A stretch of 64,000 nt of DNA from Pseudomonas parafulva. Lineage in GTDB: Bacteria > Pseudomonadota > Gammaproteobacteria > Pseudomonadales > Pseudomonadaceae. The stretch is taken from assembly GCF_000800255.1 (NCBI RefSeq), contig NZ_CP009747.1, forward strand, positions 310,001-374,000. Reading direction: 5' to 3'. A program made the translations under genes and the position numbers. Below, piece by piece: positions 32,914 through 41,245 of this stretch. The notes beneath the pieces were generated by a model. The model was not told the origin of the DNA. It saw nothing but the letters and a program-made list of their open reading frames with translations, and made no database searches. Numbering within the stretch: the stretch's first letter is position 1; the number at the start of each line of letters is the position of its first letter.

Positions 32914-34029
32914 TTGATCGTCTTTCGTTATCTGTCCCGCGAGGTCCTGGTCACCTTGAGCGCCGTCAGCGCCGTGCTGTTGGTGATCATCATGAGCGGG
33001 CGCTTCATCAAGTACCTGGCCCAGGCGGCCCAGGGTGCACTCGATCCGGGTGTGCTGTTCCTGATCATGGGCTTCCGCCTGCCGGGCTTTCTGCAGCTGA
33101 TCCTGCCGCTTGGGTTGTTCCTCGGCATCCTGCTGGCCTATGGCCGGCTCTACCTGGAAAGCGAGATGACCGTGCTTTCGGCCACCGGCATGAGCCAGCA
33201 GCGCCTGTTGGCGCTGACCATGGCGCCGGCTGCGCTGGTCGCGCTGTTGGTGGCGTGGCTGAGTCTGAGCCTGGCGCCGTTGGGCGTCGCCCAGGTGCAG
33301 AAGATCGTGGCCCAGCAAGATGCCTTGACCGAGTTCGATACCCTGGTGCCCGGTCGCTTCCAGAGCCTGCGTGACGGCACCCGTGTCACCTATGCCGAAA
33401 CGATGTCCGACGATCGGGTCAATCTCGGTGGCGTGTTCATCTCCGAGAAGCGCTTCAATCAAGACAAGACCAAGGACCGTGCGCCTTCGGTACTGGTCGC
33501 CGAAAAGGGCCATCAGGAAGTCCAGGCCGACGGCAACCGCTACCTGATCCTGGAAAACGGCTATCGCTACGATGGCAACCCAGGCGAGGCCGGTTATCGT
33601 GCGATCAAGTACGAGACCTACGGTGTGCAATTGCCCAAGCCGGAAGTCAGCCAGGAGGTCACCGAGCGCGAAGCCATCCCGACCTCCGACCTGATCGGGC
33701 ACGACGGTCTGCGCGAGCGCGCCGAGCTGCAGTGGCGGCTGTCGCTGCCGCTGCTGGTCTTCATCGTGACGCTGCTGGCGGTGCCGCTGGCCAGGGTCAA
33801 TCCACGCCAGGGTCGCTTCCTCAAGCTGCTGCCGGCGATTCTTCTGTACATGGCCTACCTGACGATGCTGATTTCCGTTCGCGGTGCCCTGGAGAAAGGC
33901 AAGCTGCCGATTTCCCTTGGCTTCTGGTGGGTACACACGCTGTTCCTGCTCATCGGTCTTGCGCTGATGTACTGGGAGCCGCTGCGCTTGAAGATGGCCT
34001 CGCGCCGTGCGGGGGTGAGCCGTGGTTAA
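32914..34029 (+). CDS. lptF: LptF, LPS export permease
   Basis: 371 residues, YjgP/YjgQ family, six transmembrane helices around a periplasmic jellyroll; with LptG and LptB2 it extracts LPS from the inner membrane. I choose TTG 32914 (LIVFRYLSREVLVTLSAVSA), the family N-terminus, with AGGAG at 32901-32905; an upstream ATG at 32872 has no support. It overlaps lptG by 8 bp. The remaining Lpt partners lptABC are at 10.8-12.6 kb. Confidence 0.94.
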   Translation: MIVFRYLSREVLVTLSAVSAVLLVIIMSGRFIKYLAQAAQGALDPGVLFLIMGFRLPGFLQLILPLGLFLGILLAYGRLYLESEMTVLSATGMSQQRLLALTMAPAALVALLVAWLSLSLAPLGVAQVQKIVAQQDALTEFDTLVPGRFQSLRDGTRVTYAETMSDDRVNLGGVFISEKRFNQDKTKDRAPSVLVAEKGHQEVQADGNRYLILENGYRYDGNPGEAGYRAIKYETYGVQLPKPEVSQEVTEREAIPTSDLIGHDGLRERAELQWRLSLPLLVFIVTLLAVPLARVNPRQGRFLKLLPAILLYMAYLTMLISVRGALEKGKLPISLGFWWVHTLFLLIGLALMYWEPLRLKMASRRAGVSRG

Positions 34030-35083
34030 ACTCGACCGCTACATTGGCAAGAGCGTACTGCTGGCCATTCTCGCCGTGCTGGGGATCATCCTCGGCCTGG
34101 CCTCGCTGTTCGCCTTCATCGACGAGATGGGTGACCTGAGCGACACCTACAGCCTGCTCGATGCCAGCAGCTATGTGCTGCTCACCGCGCCGCGCCGCCT
34201 CTACGACATGCTGCCGATGGCCGCACTGATCGGTTGCCTGATTGGCCTCGGCAGCCTGGCTAGCAGCAGCGAATTGACCATCATGCGTGCCGCTGGCGTG
34301 TCCATCGGCCGCATCGTCTGGGCGGTGATGAAGCCGATGCTGGTGCTGATGCTGGTCGGCCTGCTGATCGGCGAATACGTTGCCCCGGTCACCGAGAACA
34401 AGGCCCAGGCCGAGCGTTCGTTGGCCCAGGGCGGTGGCGAGGCGCAGAGCTCCAAGCGAGGCATGTGGCACCGCCAGGGCGACGAGTTCGTGCACATCAA
34501 CTCGGTGCAGCCCAACGGCCTGCTGCTGGGCGTGACTCGCTACCGTTTCGACGACGAGCGCAAGATTCTCAGTTCCAGCTTCGCCCGTCGTGCCCTGTAC
34601 AAGGACGAGCGCTGGGTGCTGCATGACGTCAACACCACGTTCTTCAAGGGCGATCACACCGAAGTGGTGCAGGTGCCGGAAGAACTCTGGGATGTTTCGG
34701 TGACGCCGGAACTGCTCAATACCGTGGTGCTGCCGCCCGAATCGCTGTCGATGACTGGGCTGTGGGAGTACATCCATTACCTGGCCGATCAGGGTCTGAA
34801 CAATGCCCGCTACTGGCTGGCGTTCTGGAGCAAGATTCTGCAGCCGGTGGTGACCGCCGCATTGGTGCTGATGGCGATCTCCTTCATTTTCGGTCCGCTG
34901 CGCTCGGTGACCTTGGGTCAGCGCGTGTTCACCGGGGTGCTGGTGGGCTTCGTGTTCCGCATCGCCCAGGATTTGCTCGGCCCCTCGAGCCAGGTGTTCG
35001 GCTTCCCGCCGTTGCTGGCGGTGGTGATACCGGCAGGGGTCTGCGCCCTTGCAGGGGTATGGCTGCTACGAAGGGCGGGATGA
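34022..35083 (+). CDS. lptG: LptG, LPS export permease
   Basis: 353 residues, paralogue of LptF with the same six-helix/jellyroll design: helix 1 AILAVLGIILGLASLFAFID near the N-terminus and three more helices after residue 270. GTG 34022 lies inside lptF, so translation is coupled. Downstream sits the 188-bp inverted-repeat element at 35124-35311. Confidence 0.95.
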   Translation: MVKLDRYIGKSVLLAILAVLGIILGLASLFAFIDEMGDLSDTYSLLDASSYVLLTAPRRLYDMLPMAALIGCLIGLGSLASSSELTIMRAAGVSIGRIVWAVMKPMLVLMLVGLLIGEYVAPVTENKAQAERSLAQGGGEAQSSKRGMWHRQGDEFVHINSVQPNGLLLGVTRYRFDDERKILSSSFARRALYKDERWVLHDVNTTFFKGDHTEVVQVPEELWDVSVTPELLNTVVLPPESLSMTGLWEYIHYLADQGLNNARYWLAFWSKILQPVVTAALVLMAISFIFGPLRSVTLGQRVFTGVLVGFVFRIAQDLLGPSSQVFGFPPLLAVVIPAGVCALAGVWLLRRAG

Positions 35084-35110
35084 GCCTAGCCTTGGCGTAA
35101 ATGAAAAAGC

Positions 35111-35324
35111 CGACCCTAGGGTCTAATGCTGTTCACTTAATATCTGTATTGCTGGAATTAGGGCTGCTGCGCAGCCCATCGCGACGCAAGGCCGCTCCCA
35201 CAGGGTCCGTACAGCCCCATGTTTCAGGGTTTGCGCGGACTTTGTGGGAGCGGCCTTGTGCCGCGAAAGGGCCGCGAAGCGGACCCAGCATTCTTTAAGT
35301 GAACAGCATTACGACCCTAGGGTC
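35111..35324. mobile_element. MITE-like element with 13-bp target duplication and internal REP pair
   Basis: A 188-bp core (35124-35311) has perfect 17-bp terminal inverted repeats, TAATGCTGTTCACTTAA at 35124-35140 and its exact reverse complement at 35295-35311. Both sides are flanked by the identical 13-mer CGACCCTAGGGTC (35111-35123 and 35312-35324), as expected for a target-site duplication. The interior is an inverted REP pair (35180-35202 against 35243-35265). No transposase is encoded, so it would be non-autonomous. Joining the flanks restores CGACC-CTAG-GGTCG followed on the minus strand by GCTTTTT, a terminator for the RDD gene. Confidence 0.75.
35180..35265. repeat. REP inverted pair inside the MITE-like element
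   Basis: 23-nt arms at 35180-35202 and 35243-35265 are inverted copies with two mismatches, built on TGTGGGAGCGGCC. The same REP family occurs at 27141-27218. REP pairs are mobilised by REP-associated transposases (RAYTs), none of which is in this window. Confidence 0.8.
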
Positions 35325-35366
35325 GACTATTTGCTGGCCGCTGCGCAGAGCCTAGGCTGGCCGCAG

Positions 35367-35855
35367 TCATTTCTTCGATTTTGGTACGCGTACCAGCCGG
35401 GTTTCGGAGTAGATGTCATGCCAACTGCGTTTGTGCTTGTCGATCAGCGACCAGATAAAGCCCAGGCCCAGGCACAGCCAGGACGCGATCGAGACCACGA
35501 AGCGCAGTAGAGCCTGCCACAATGTGATGGCGCTGCCGTCGGCATTCTGTACGCGCACTCCCCAGACCTGCATGCCCAGCGTCTGGCCGCCGTGGGTCCA
35601 GAACTTGGCGAAGAAGCCGAACAGTGCGAACAGCAGTACCGTGGACAGCAGCGGGTCGCCATCCAGCGCGCCCGCCTCGGTGAGCGCTCGCATGCGAGCC
35701 TCGCCGATGATCGACATCTGGATCAGCTTGTAGACGCCCGCCGTCACGATCAGCAGGGCCGTGCAGAGCAGGAAGTCGTAGAACATCGCTGCCAGGCGTC
35801 GGCCAAGGCCGACAGGCGGGAATTCACCCTGGGGAGTGAGCAAGGGCTTGGTCAT
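35367..35855 (-). CDS. RDD-family membrane protein
   Basis: 162 residues with three hydrophobic segments and the RDD signature near the N-terminus (VGLGRRLAAMFYDFLLCTAL). Function is unknown for most RDD proteins; some act in Na+/H+ exchange or solute transport. The cytoplasmic C-terminus is basic (LVRVPKSKK). It is downstream of cspA beyond a terminator, and convergent with lptG across the MITE-like element. Confidence 0.85.
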   Translation of the reverse strand: MTKPLLTPQGEFPPVGLGRRLAAMFYDFLLCTALLIVTAGVYKLIQMSIIGEARMRALTEAGALDGDPLLSTVLLFALFGFFAKFWTHGGQTLGMQVWGVRVQNADGSAITLWQALLRFVVSIASWLCLGLGFIWSLIDKHKRSWHDIYSETRLVRVPKSKK

Positions 35856-35895
35856 GCACGGTGGCTCCGAAAGACGAAGCCGCCATTCTACGGTT

Positions 35896-35929
35896 AAAAA
35901 AAAGCCCCTGCACTTGGCAGGGGCTTTTT
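35896..35929 (-). terminator. Rho-independent terminator of the cold-shock gene
   Basis: GCCCCTGC and GCAGGGGC form an 8-bp stem with a 5-nt loop. On the minus strand it ends in eight U residues, directly downstream of the cold-shock gene. It also has five T residues on the plus side. Confidence 0.92.
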
Positions 35930-35944
35930 CGAAGCCGGATCGGC

Positions 35945-36157
35945 TTACTCTGCAACCTGAACCTTGTCAGCTTGCATGCCTTTCTGGCCTTGCACGGCTT
36001 CGAAGGTGACCTTCTGGCCTTCTTTCAGGCTCTTGAAGCCATTGCCTTCGATCGCGCGGAAGTGAACGAACAGATCCGCACCGCTTTCGGGGGTAATGAA
36101 GCCGTAACCTTTCTCGTCATTGAACCACTTGACGGTACCGTTCTGACGCTCAGCCAT
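35945..36157 (-). CDS. Cold-shock domain protein (CspA family)
   Basis: 70-residue single cold-shock domain. RNP1 is KGYGFITP and RNP2 is DLFVHFRAI, the aromatic patch that binds single-stranded nucleic acid as an RNA chaperone. It has its own terminator and a 344-bp upstream non-coding stretch, which fits the long, structured leaders that govern cspA-type mRNAs at low temperature. Pseudomonas has several paralogues, so I do not give a symbol. Confidence 0.93.
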   Translation of the reverse strand: MAERQNGTVKWFNDEKGYGFITPESGADLFVHFRAIEGNGFKSLKEGQKVTFEAVQGQKGMQADKVQVAE

Positions 36158-36501
36158 TTTCTTGCTTCCTATGAATCTTTAGATAGTGATTTCAGTTTCT
36201 TTCGTTTTGGAAGGACGAAAGAGTACTGGGCTGGGTTGCAGGAAAGTAAGAGACGTCAGACGGGTTGTAGCAAAATTCGGCTACTGGCCCAGGTCACGAA
36301 CTGTTGCGACCCATGCAAACACAGTGAGCCGACTCTACGCCAACTCTCGCGACAAAAACAAGCCCCGAATCGCCTCCAGATCAGGCTTTTGCCGATTACC
36401 GACACAATGGTCGCAAACAGCATGGCGCCTGGGCTGGCGCCATGTTCGAAAGTTATTAAATGGGTTCGCAATCGAATAAGCGAGCGCTTAATGAATTACC
36501 T
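36158..36501 (-). other. 344-bp non-coding region: cold-shock leader and gcvT 3' end
   Basis: No credible ORF. On the minus strand the far end holds the gcvT terminator hairpin (36421-36444). The rest should contain the cold-shock promoter and an A+T-richer leader ending in a purine-rich Shine-Dalgarno (AGGAAGCAAG) before the ATG. Leader secondary structure was not computed. Confidence 0.6.
36421..36444 (-). terminator. Hairpin downstream of gcvT
   Basis: CATGGCGCC and GGCGCCATG form a perfect 9-bp stem over a 6-nt loop, 58 bp after the gcvT stop. The following minus-strand sequence, CTGTTTGCG, is only weakly U-rich, so termination may be partial. Confidence 0.6.
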
Positions 36502-37623
36502 TCAACCTCGGTAGTAACGCGGCACAACGAAAGGCATTTTGCTGACCCTCAAGGCAACTTGTTTGCCCCGCACCACGGCGAACAGCGGCGTTTCCAATGC
36601 ACTGTGTTCGCTATCGACATACCCCATCGCCACAGGCGCATTCAATGTCGGTCCGAAGCCGCCACTGGACACCCTTCCGACCGTCTTGCCGGTGCCATCG
36701 ACGATGTCGGCACCTTCTCGAACCGGCGTGCGCTCCTGTGGCAGCAGGCCGACGCGCTTGCGGGCCACGCCCTCACGCTGCTGCTCGAACACCCGCTCAG
36801 CGCCTGGGAAACCGCCCGCACGCGCGCCGTCGGCGCGACGGGCCTTGGACACGGCCCACCACAAGCTGGCTTGCACTGCGCTGGTGTCAGGGTCCATGTC
36901 GTGTCCATACAGGCACAGCCCGGCTTCCAGGCGCAGCGAGTCGCGGGCGCCGAGGCCGATCGGCTGCACTTCGGGTTCGGCCAGCAGGCGCCGCGCCAGG
37001 GCTTCGGCGTGCTCCGTGGGTACCGAGATCTCGTAGCCGTCTTCGCCGGTGTAGCCAGAGCGACTGATCAGGCAATCCGCCTCGAGCAGCGTCACGCGCC
37101 GCACCTGCATGAAGGTCATCTGCGCCACTTCAGGTGCCAGGCGCTGCAGCACCGAGGCCGCTGCCGGGCCTTGCAGTGCCAGCAGGGCGCGCGTCTCGAA
37201 CAGCGGTTGCACCTCGCAACGGGCGCCCAGATGCTCGCGCAGATGGGCCAGGTCCTGCTCCTTGCAGGCGGCGTTGACCACCAGAAAGAGCGTGTCGTCG
37301 CCGAGATTGGCGACCATCAGGTCATCGAGGATGCCGCCCTGTTCGTCGGTGAACAGCGCATAGCGCTGGGTGCCGACCGGCAGGTCGACGATGTCCACCG
37401 GCACCAAGCTTTCCAGGGCGGTCGCCGCTCCAGGCCCGTGCAGCAGGATCTGGCCCATGTGCGAGACGTCGAACAATCCCGCCTGGCTGCGGGTGTGCAG
37501 GTGTTCCTTGAGTACGCCCAGCGGGTACTGCACGGGCATGTCGTAGCCGGCGAACGGCACCATGCGTGCGCCCAGCTCCAGGTGAAGGGCGTGCAGCGGG
37601 GTCTTGAGCAGTGTGGCGGTCAT
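36502..37623 (-). CDS. gcvT: Aminomethyltransferase, glycine cleavage T protein
   Basis: 373 residues. It takes the aminomethyl group from lipoyl-GcvH and, with tetrahydrofolate, yields 5,10-methylene-THF and ammonia. The family opening LHALHLELGARMVPFAGYDM and the LGARDSLRLEAGLCLYGHD folate-site segment are seen. ATG 37621-37623 is chosen; the preceding 15 codons are non-homologous. It follows gcvP by 91 bp, with no serine dehydratase gene between. Confidence 0.96.
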   Translation of the reverse strand: MTATLLKTPLHALHLELGARMVPFAGYDMPVQYPLGVLKEHLHTRSQAGLFDVSHMGQILLHGPGAATALESLVPVDIVDLPVGTQRYALFTDEQGGILDDLMVANLGDDTLFLVVNAACKEQDLAHLREHLGARCEVQPLFETRALLALQGPAAASVLQRLAPEVAQMTFMQVRRVTLLEADCLISRSGYTGEDGYEISVPTEHAEALARRLLAEPEVQPIGLGARDSLRLEAGLCLYGHDMDPDTSAVQASLWWAVSKARRADGARAGGFPGAERVFEQQREGVARKRVGLLPQERTPVREGADIVDGTGKTVGRVSSGGFGPTLNAPVAMGYVDSEHSALETPLFAVVRGKQVALRVSKMPFVVPRYYRG

Positions 37624-37714
37624 CGATGACTCCTTGGAATGTGGTCCAGCCCTGCGCGCGAGCGGCAAGTGGCATTCGCGCGCAGGCCTTGCTGAGGCGG
37701 CGACGTTGGCGGCC

Positions 37715-40570
37715 TCAGACGTCCTGATAGCTTTCGATCGACGGGCAGGCGCAGACCAGGTTGCGGTCGCCGTACACGTTGTCGACGCGACCCACCGGCG
37801 GCCAGTACTTGTTGTCCATCAGGCTGGCCACTGGATACACCGCTTGCTCGCGGCTATACCCGTGTGCCCAGTCCCCGACCAGCTCGGCTGCGGTGTGCGG
37901 GGCGTTCTTCAGCGGGTTGTCGTCCCTGTCCAGGCTGCCGTTCTCTACCGCGCGAATCTCTTCGCGAATCTGGATCATCGCCTCGCAGAAGCGGTCCAGT
38001 TCCTGGCGCGACTCGCTCTCGGTCGGCTCGATCATCAGCGTGCCGGCCACCGGGAAGGACATGGTCGGGGCATGGAAACCGAAGTCGATCAGGCGCTTGG
38101 CCACATCATCGACGCTGATGCCGCTGGCGTCCTTGAGCGGGCGCAGGTCGAGGATGCATTCGTGGGCCACCAGGCCATTGCTGCCGCTGTACAGCACCGG
38201 ATAGTGCTCTTCCAGGCGGCGGGCGATGTAGTTGGCATTGAGAATGGCCATCTGCGAAGCGCGCTTGAGCCCCGCCCCGCCCATCATGCGGATGTACATC
38301 CAGGTGATGGGCAGGATGCTGGCGCTGCCGAACGGTGCAGCGCAGACCGCCCCAGTGGTGTTCTCCAGCGCCGCATGACCGGGCAGGAACGGAGCCAGAT
38401 GGGATTTGACGCCGATCGGCCCGACGCCCGGTCCGCCACCGCCGTGGGGGATGCAGAAGGTCTTGTGCAGGTTCAGGTGCGAGACATCGCCGCCGAACTT
38501 GCCTGGGGCGCACAGCCCGACCATGGCATTCATGTTGGCGCCATCGATGTACACCTGGCCACCGTTGTCGTGGATCAGCGCGCAGATCTCACCGATGGCT
38601 TCTTCGAACACGCCGTGGGTCGATGGGTAGGTGATCATCAGCGCGGCGAGGTGCTCGCGGTGCTGGCTGGCCTTGGCCCGCAGATCGTCGACATCGACGT
38701 TGCCGCGCGCGTCGCAGGCAGTCACCACCACGCGCATGCCGGCCATGTGGGCCGTGGCCGGGTTGGTGCCGTGGGCCGAGGAGGGGATCAGGCAGATGTC
38801 GCGGTGGCTGTCGCCGCGGCTTCGGTGATAGGCGCGGATCGCCAGCAGGCCGGCATACTCGCCTTGCGAGCCGGCATTGGGCTGTAGCGACACCGCGTCG
38901 TAGCCGGTGGCAGCGCAGAGCATGGCCTGCAATTCGTCGGTCAGTTGCTGGTAACCCTGGCTTTGGCTGGCTGGGGCGAACGGGTGCAGGTTGCCGAATT
39001 CGGCCCAGGTCACCGGCATCATTTCGCTGGCCGCGTTGAGTTTCATGGTGCACGAGCCCAGCGGGATCATGCTGCGGTCCAGGGCCAGGTCCTTGTCGGC
39101 CAGGCGGCGCAGGTAGCGCATCAACTCGGTTTCGCTGTGGTAGCGGTTGAATACCGGGTGTTCGAGGTAGCCCGAGCGGCGCAGGAGGGCCTGCGGCAGG
39201 CGCGAAATGGGGCCTGCGACCAGGGCGTTGAAGTCGGGCAGGCGACCGCCTTCGGCGAACAGCCCCCACAGCGCTTCGACATCGGCTTGGGTGCTGGTTT
39301 CGTCCAGCGACAGGCCCACGTGCGTGGCGTCGATCTGGCGCAGGTTGAAGCGCTGTGCCCGGGCTTTTTCGTGAAGCGCGGCGGTGGTGGCGCCGGTGTT
39401 CAGGGTCAGGGTGTCGAAGCAGGTGCTGTTGAGCACCGAGACGCCGAGACTGTCGAGGCCGGCAGCGAGCACGGCAGTCAGCGTATGCGTGCGTTCGGCG
39501 ATGCGCTTGAGGCCGGCGGGGCCATGATAGACGGCGTACATGCTGGCGATGTTGGCCAACAGCACCTGGGCGGTGCAGATGTTGCTGGTGGCCTTCTCGC
39601 GACGGATGTGCTGCTCGCGGGTCTGCATGGCCAGGCGCAGGGCGGTTTTGCCGAAGCGGTCGATCGACACGCCGACCAGGCGGCCCGGCATGTCGCGCTT
39701 GAACGCGTCGCGAGTGGCGAAGTACGCCGCATGTGGACCGCCAAAGCCCAGCGGCACGCCGAAGCGCTGGGCGCTGCCGATGGCCACGTCGGCACCGAAC
39801 TCGCCCGGCGGGGTGAGCAGGGTCAGGGCCAGCAGGTCGGCGGCTACCGCCACCAACGCGTTGCCGTCGTGCAGGCTTTGGACCACTTCGCGGTAGTCGA
39901 ACACTGCACCATGGCTGGCCGGGTACTGCAGCAGCGCACCGAAGTAGGCGCTGGTGTCCTGCAGCGCGAACTCATCGCCCACCACCACGTCGATGCCCAG
40001 CGGCTCTGCGCGGGTGCGCAGTACATCGAGGGTCTGCGGATGGCAATGCACGGAGGCGAAGAAGGCATTGCTGGCCTTGTTCTTCGACAGCCGCTTGCAG
40101 AAGGTCATGGCCTCGGCCGCAGCGGTGGCTTCATCGAGCAGCGAGGCGTTGGCGATCGGCAAACCGGTCAGGTCGCTGATCAGCGTCTGGAAGTTCAGCA
40201 GCGCCTCCAGGCGACCCTGGGAAATTTCCGGCTGATAGGGGGTGTAGGCGGTGTACCAGGCCGGGTTTTCCAGCAAATTGCGCAGGATCGGCGCCGGCGT
40301 GTGGGTGTTGTAGTAGCCCTGGCCGATGAAGCTTTTGAACAGCTCATTGCGTGCAGCGATGGTCTTGAGGGCGGCGAGCGCGTCGGCTTCGCTTTGCCCA
40401 TCGGCATGACCGAGTACGCTGGTGCCCTTGATGCTCTCGGGAATGACCGCAGCGGTCATGGCTTCGAGCGAATCGAAGCCCAGGGTGTGCAGCATGCCCT
40501 GTTCGTCGGCGCTATTCGGGCCGATGTGGCGGGCGATGAATTCGTTGGCGGTGCCGAGGTTGCTGGTCAT
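37715..40570 (-). CDS. gcvP: Glycine dehydrogenase (decarboxylating), P protein
   Basis: 951-residue homodimeric-type P protein that decarboxylates glycine with PLP and passes the aminomethyl group to lipoyl-GcvH. The PLP lysine is in [17 protein letters not shown], near residue 701; the glycine-rich loop that follows is diagnostic. The N-terminus [17 protein letters not shown] fits the family. gcvH lies 11 bp upstream and gcvT 91 bp downstream. Confidence 0.97.
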   Translation of the reverse strand: MTSNLGTANEFIARHIGPNSADEQGMLHTLGFDSLEAMTAAVIPESIKGTSVLGHADGQSEADALAALKTIAARNELFKSFIGQGYYNTHTPAPILRNLLENPAWYTAYTPYQPEISQGRLEALLNFQTLISDLTGLPIANASLLDEATAAAEAMTFCKRLSKNKASNAFFASVHCHPQTLDVLRTRAEPLGIDVVVGDEFALQDTSAYFGALLQYPASHGAVFDYREVVQSLHDGNALVAVAADLLALTLLTPPGEFGADVAIGSAQRFGVPLGFGGPHAAYFATRDAFKRDMPGRLVGVSIDRFGKTALRLAMQTREQHIRREKATSNICTAQVLLANIASMYAVYHGPAGLKRIAERTHTLTAVLAAGLDSLGVSVLNSTCFDTLTLNTGATTAALHEKARAQRFNLRQIDATHVGLSLDETSTQADVEALWGLFAEGGRLPDFNALVAGPISRLPQALLRRSGYLEHPVFNRYHSETELMRYLRRLADKDLALDRSMIPLGSCTMKLNAASEMMPVTWAEFGNLHPFAPASQSQGYQQLTDELQAMLCAATGYDAVSLQPNAGSQGEYAGLLAIRAYHRSRGDSHRDICLIPSSAHGTNPATAHMAGMRVVVTACDARGNVDVDDLRAKASQHREHLAALMITYPSTHGVFEEAIGEICALIHDNGGQVYIDGANMNAMVGLCAPGKFGGDVSHLNLHKTFCIPHGGGGPGVGPIGVKSHLAPFLPGHAALENTTGAVCAAPFGSASILPITWMYIRMMGGAGLKRASQMAILNANYIARRLEEHYPVLYSGSNGLVAHECILDLRPLKDASGISVDDVAKRLIDFGFHAPTMSFPVAGTLMIEPTESESRQELDRFCEAMIQIREEIRAVENGSLDRDDNPLKNAPHTAAELVGDWAHGYSREQAVYPVASLMDNKYWPPVGRVDNVYGDRNLVCACPSIESYQDV

Positions 40571-40581
40571 GGTGGTGATCC

Positions 40582-40965
40582 TCAGGCGTCGGCGTTGGCG
40601 TTGAGCAGGCGGTCGTAGGCATCCTGGTCGAGCAGGGCGGCCACTTCAGCCATGTCGGCGGGGACGAAGCGGAAGAACCAGCCTTGGCCCAGTGGGTCTT
40701 CGTTGACCTGTTCCGGGCTGTCATTGAGGTCTTCGTTGACGGCGACCACTGCGCCAGTGAGCGGCATGTACACACCGCTGGCGGCTTTGACCGATTCGAC
40801 GGTGGCGGCTTCGGCACCTTTGTCGTAGTGCTGCAGCTCCGGCAGTTGCACGAAGACCACATCGCCCAAGGCGTTCTGGGCGTAAGCGGTAATGCCGACG
40901 GTGACGCTGCCGTCCGCTTCGACGCGCAGCCATTCGTGATCTTCGGTGAAACGCAACTCGCTCAT
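40582..40965 (-). CDS. gcvH: Glycine cleavage H protein
   Basis: 127-residue lipoyl carrier that shuttles the aminomethyl arm between P, T and L proteins. The lipoylated lysine is Lys60 in [15 protein letters not shown] 40963-40965 ([15 protein letters not shown]) is the family start. It is the first gene of gcvH-gcvP-gcvT, about 70 bp downstream of a strong sigma-54 promoter match, with the activator gene gcsR upstream on the same strand. Confidence 0.96.
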   Translation of the reverse strand: MSELRFTEDHEWLRVEADGSVTVGITAYAQNALGDVVFVQLPELQHYDKGAEAATVESVKAASGVYMPLTGAVVAVNEDLNDSPEQVNEDPLGQGWFFRFVPADMAEVAALLDQDAYDRLLNANADA

Positions 40966-41033
40966 GGGAAATCCTCGTAACGCAGGGGTCGATGGGCGCG
41001 GTGGTTCCGCGCTCTTGAGATGGGATTTCACCT

Positions 41034-41049
41034 AGCAATAATGCGGCCA
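41034..41049 (-). promoter_or_regulatory. Putative sigma-54 promoter of gcvHPT
   Basis: On the minus strand TGGCCGCATTATTGCT carries the invariant GG and GC at the required 10-nt spacing, close to TGGCAC-N5-TTGCW. It lies about 70 bp before gcvH and just downstream of gcsR, whose product has the GAFTGA loop that contacts sigma-54. Confidence 0.75.
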
Positions 41050-41168
41050 CTCGAATGGAAGCCCCTCAATTCAATGGGTTGGGAGCTTTTTGTGGGTGCG
41101 GGGGAGCGTGGAGATGGAATGAAAACGCTACGGCGCAAAAGTGGGAACAAAAGATCGACCAATCAAAC

Positions 41169-41231
41169 CTTTGCAAAGACAAGCGCAATAGGGTTTGTAC
41201 TGATTTCATTACGGTGTATTGAAATCAGTAC
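41169..41231. promoter_or_regulatory. Candidate activator-binding repeats upstream of gcvH
   Basis: GTACTGATTTCA (41197-41208) and TGAAATCAGTAC (41220-41231) are perfect 12-bp inverted arms with an 11-nt spacer. A 10-bp palindrome CTTTGCAAAG lies at 41169-41178. They are about 130-190 bp upstream of the sigma-54 promoter, the usual place for enhancer sites. I could not match them to a GcsR box I trust; the arms could also act as a gcsR 3' hairpin. Confidence 0.5.
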
Positions 41232-41245
41232 GGCTGTGGTCGGCT

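Noticed and set aside
36186..36514. Small ORFs in the region upstream of the cold-shock gene
   Set aside because: No Shine-Dalgarno, no recognisable protein, and an overlap with the gcvT terminator hairpin; better read as leader and promoter DNA.
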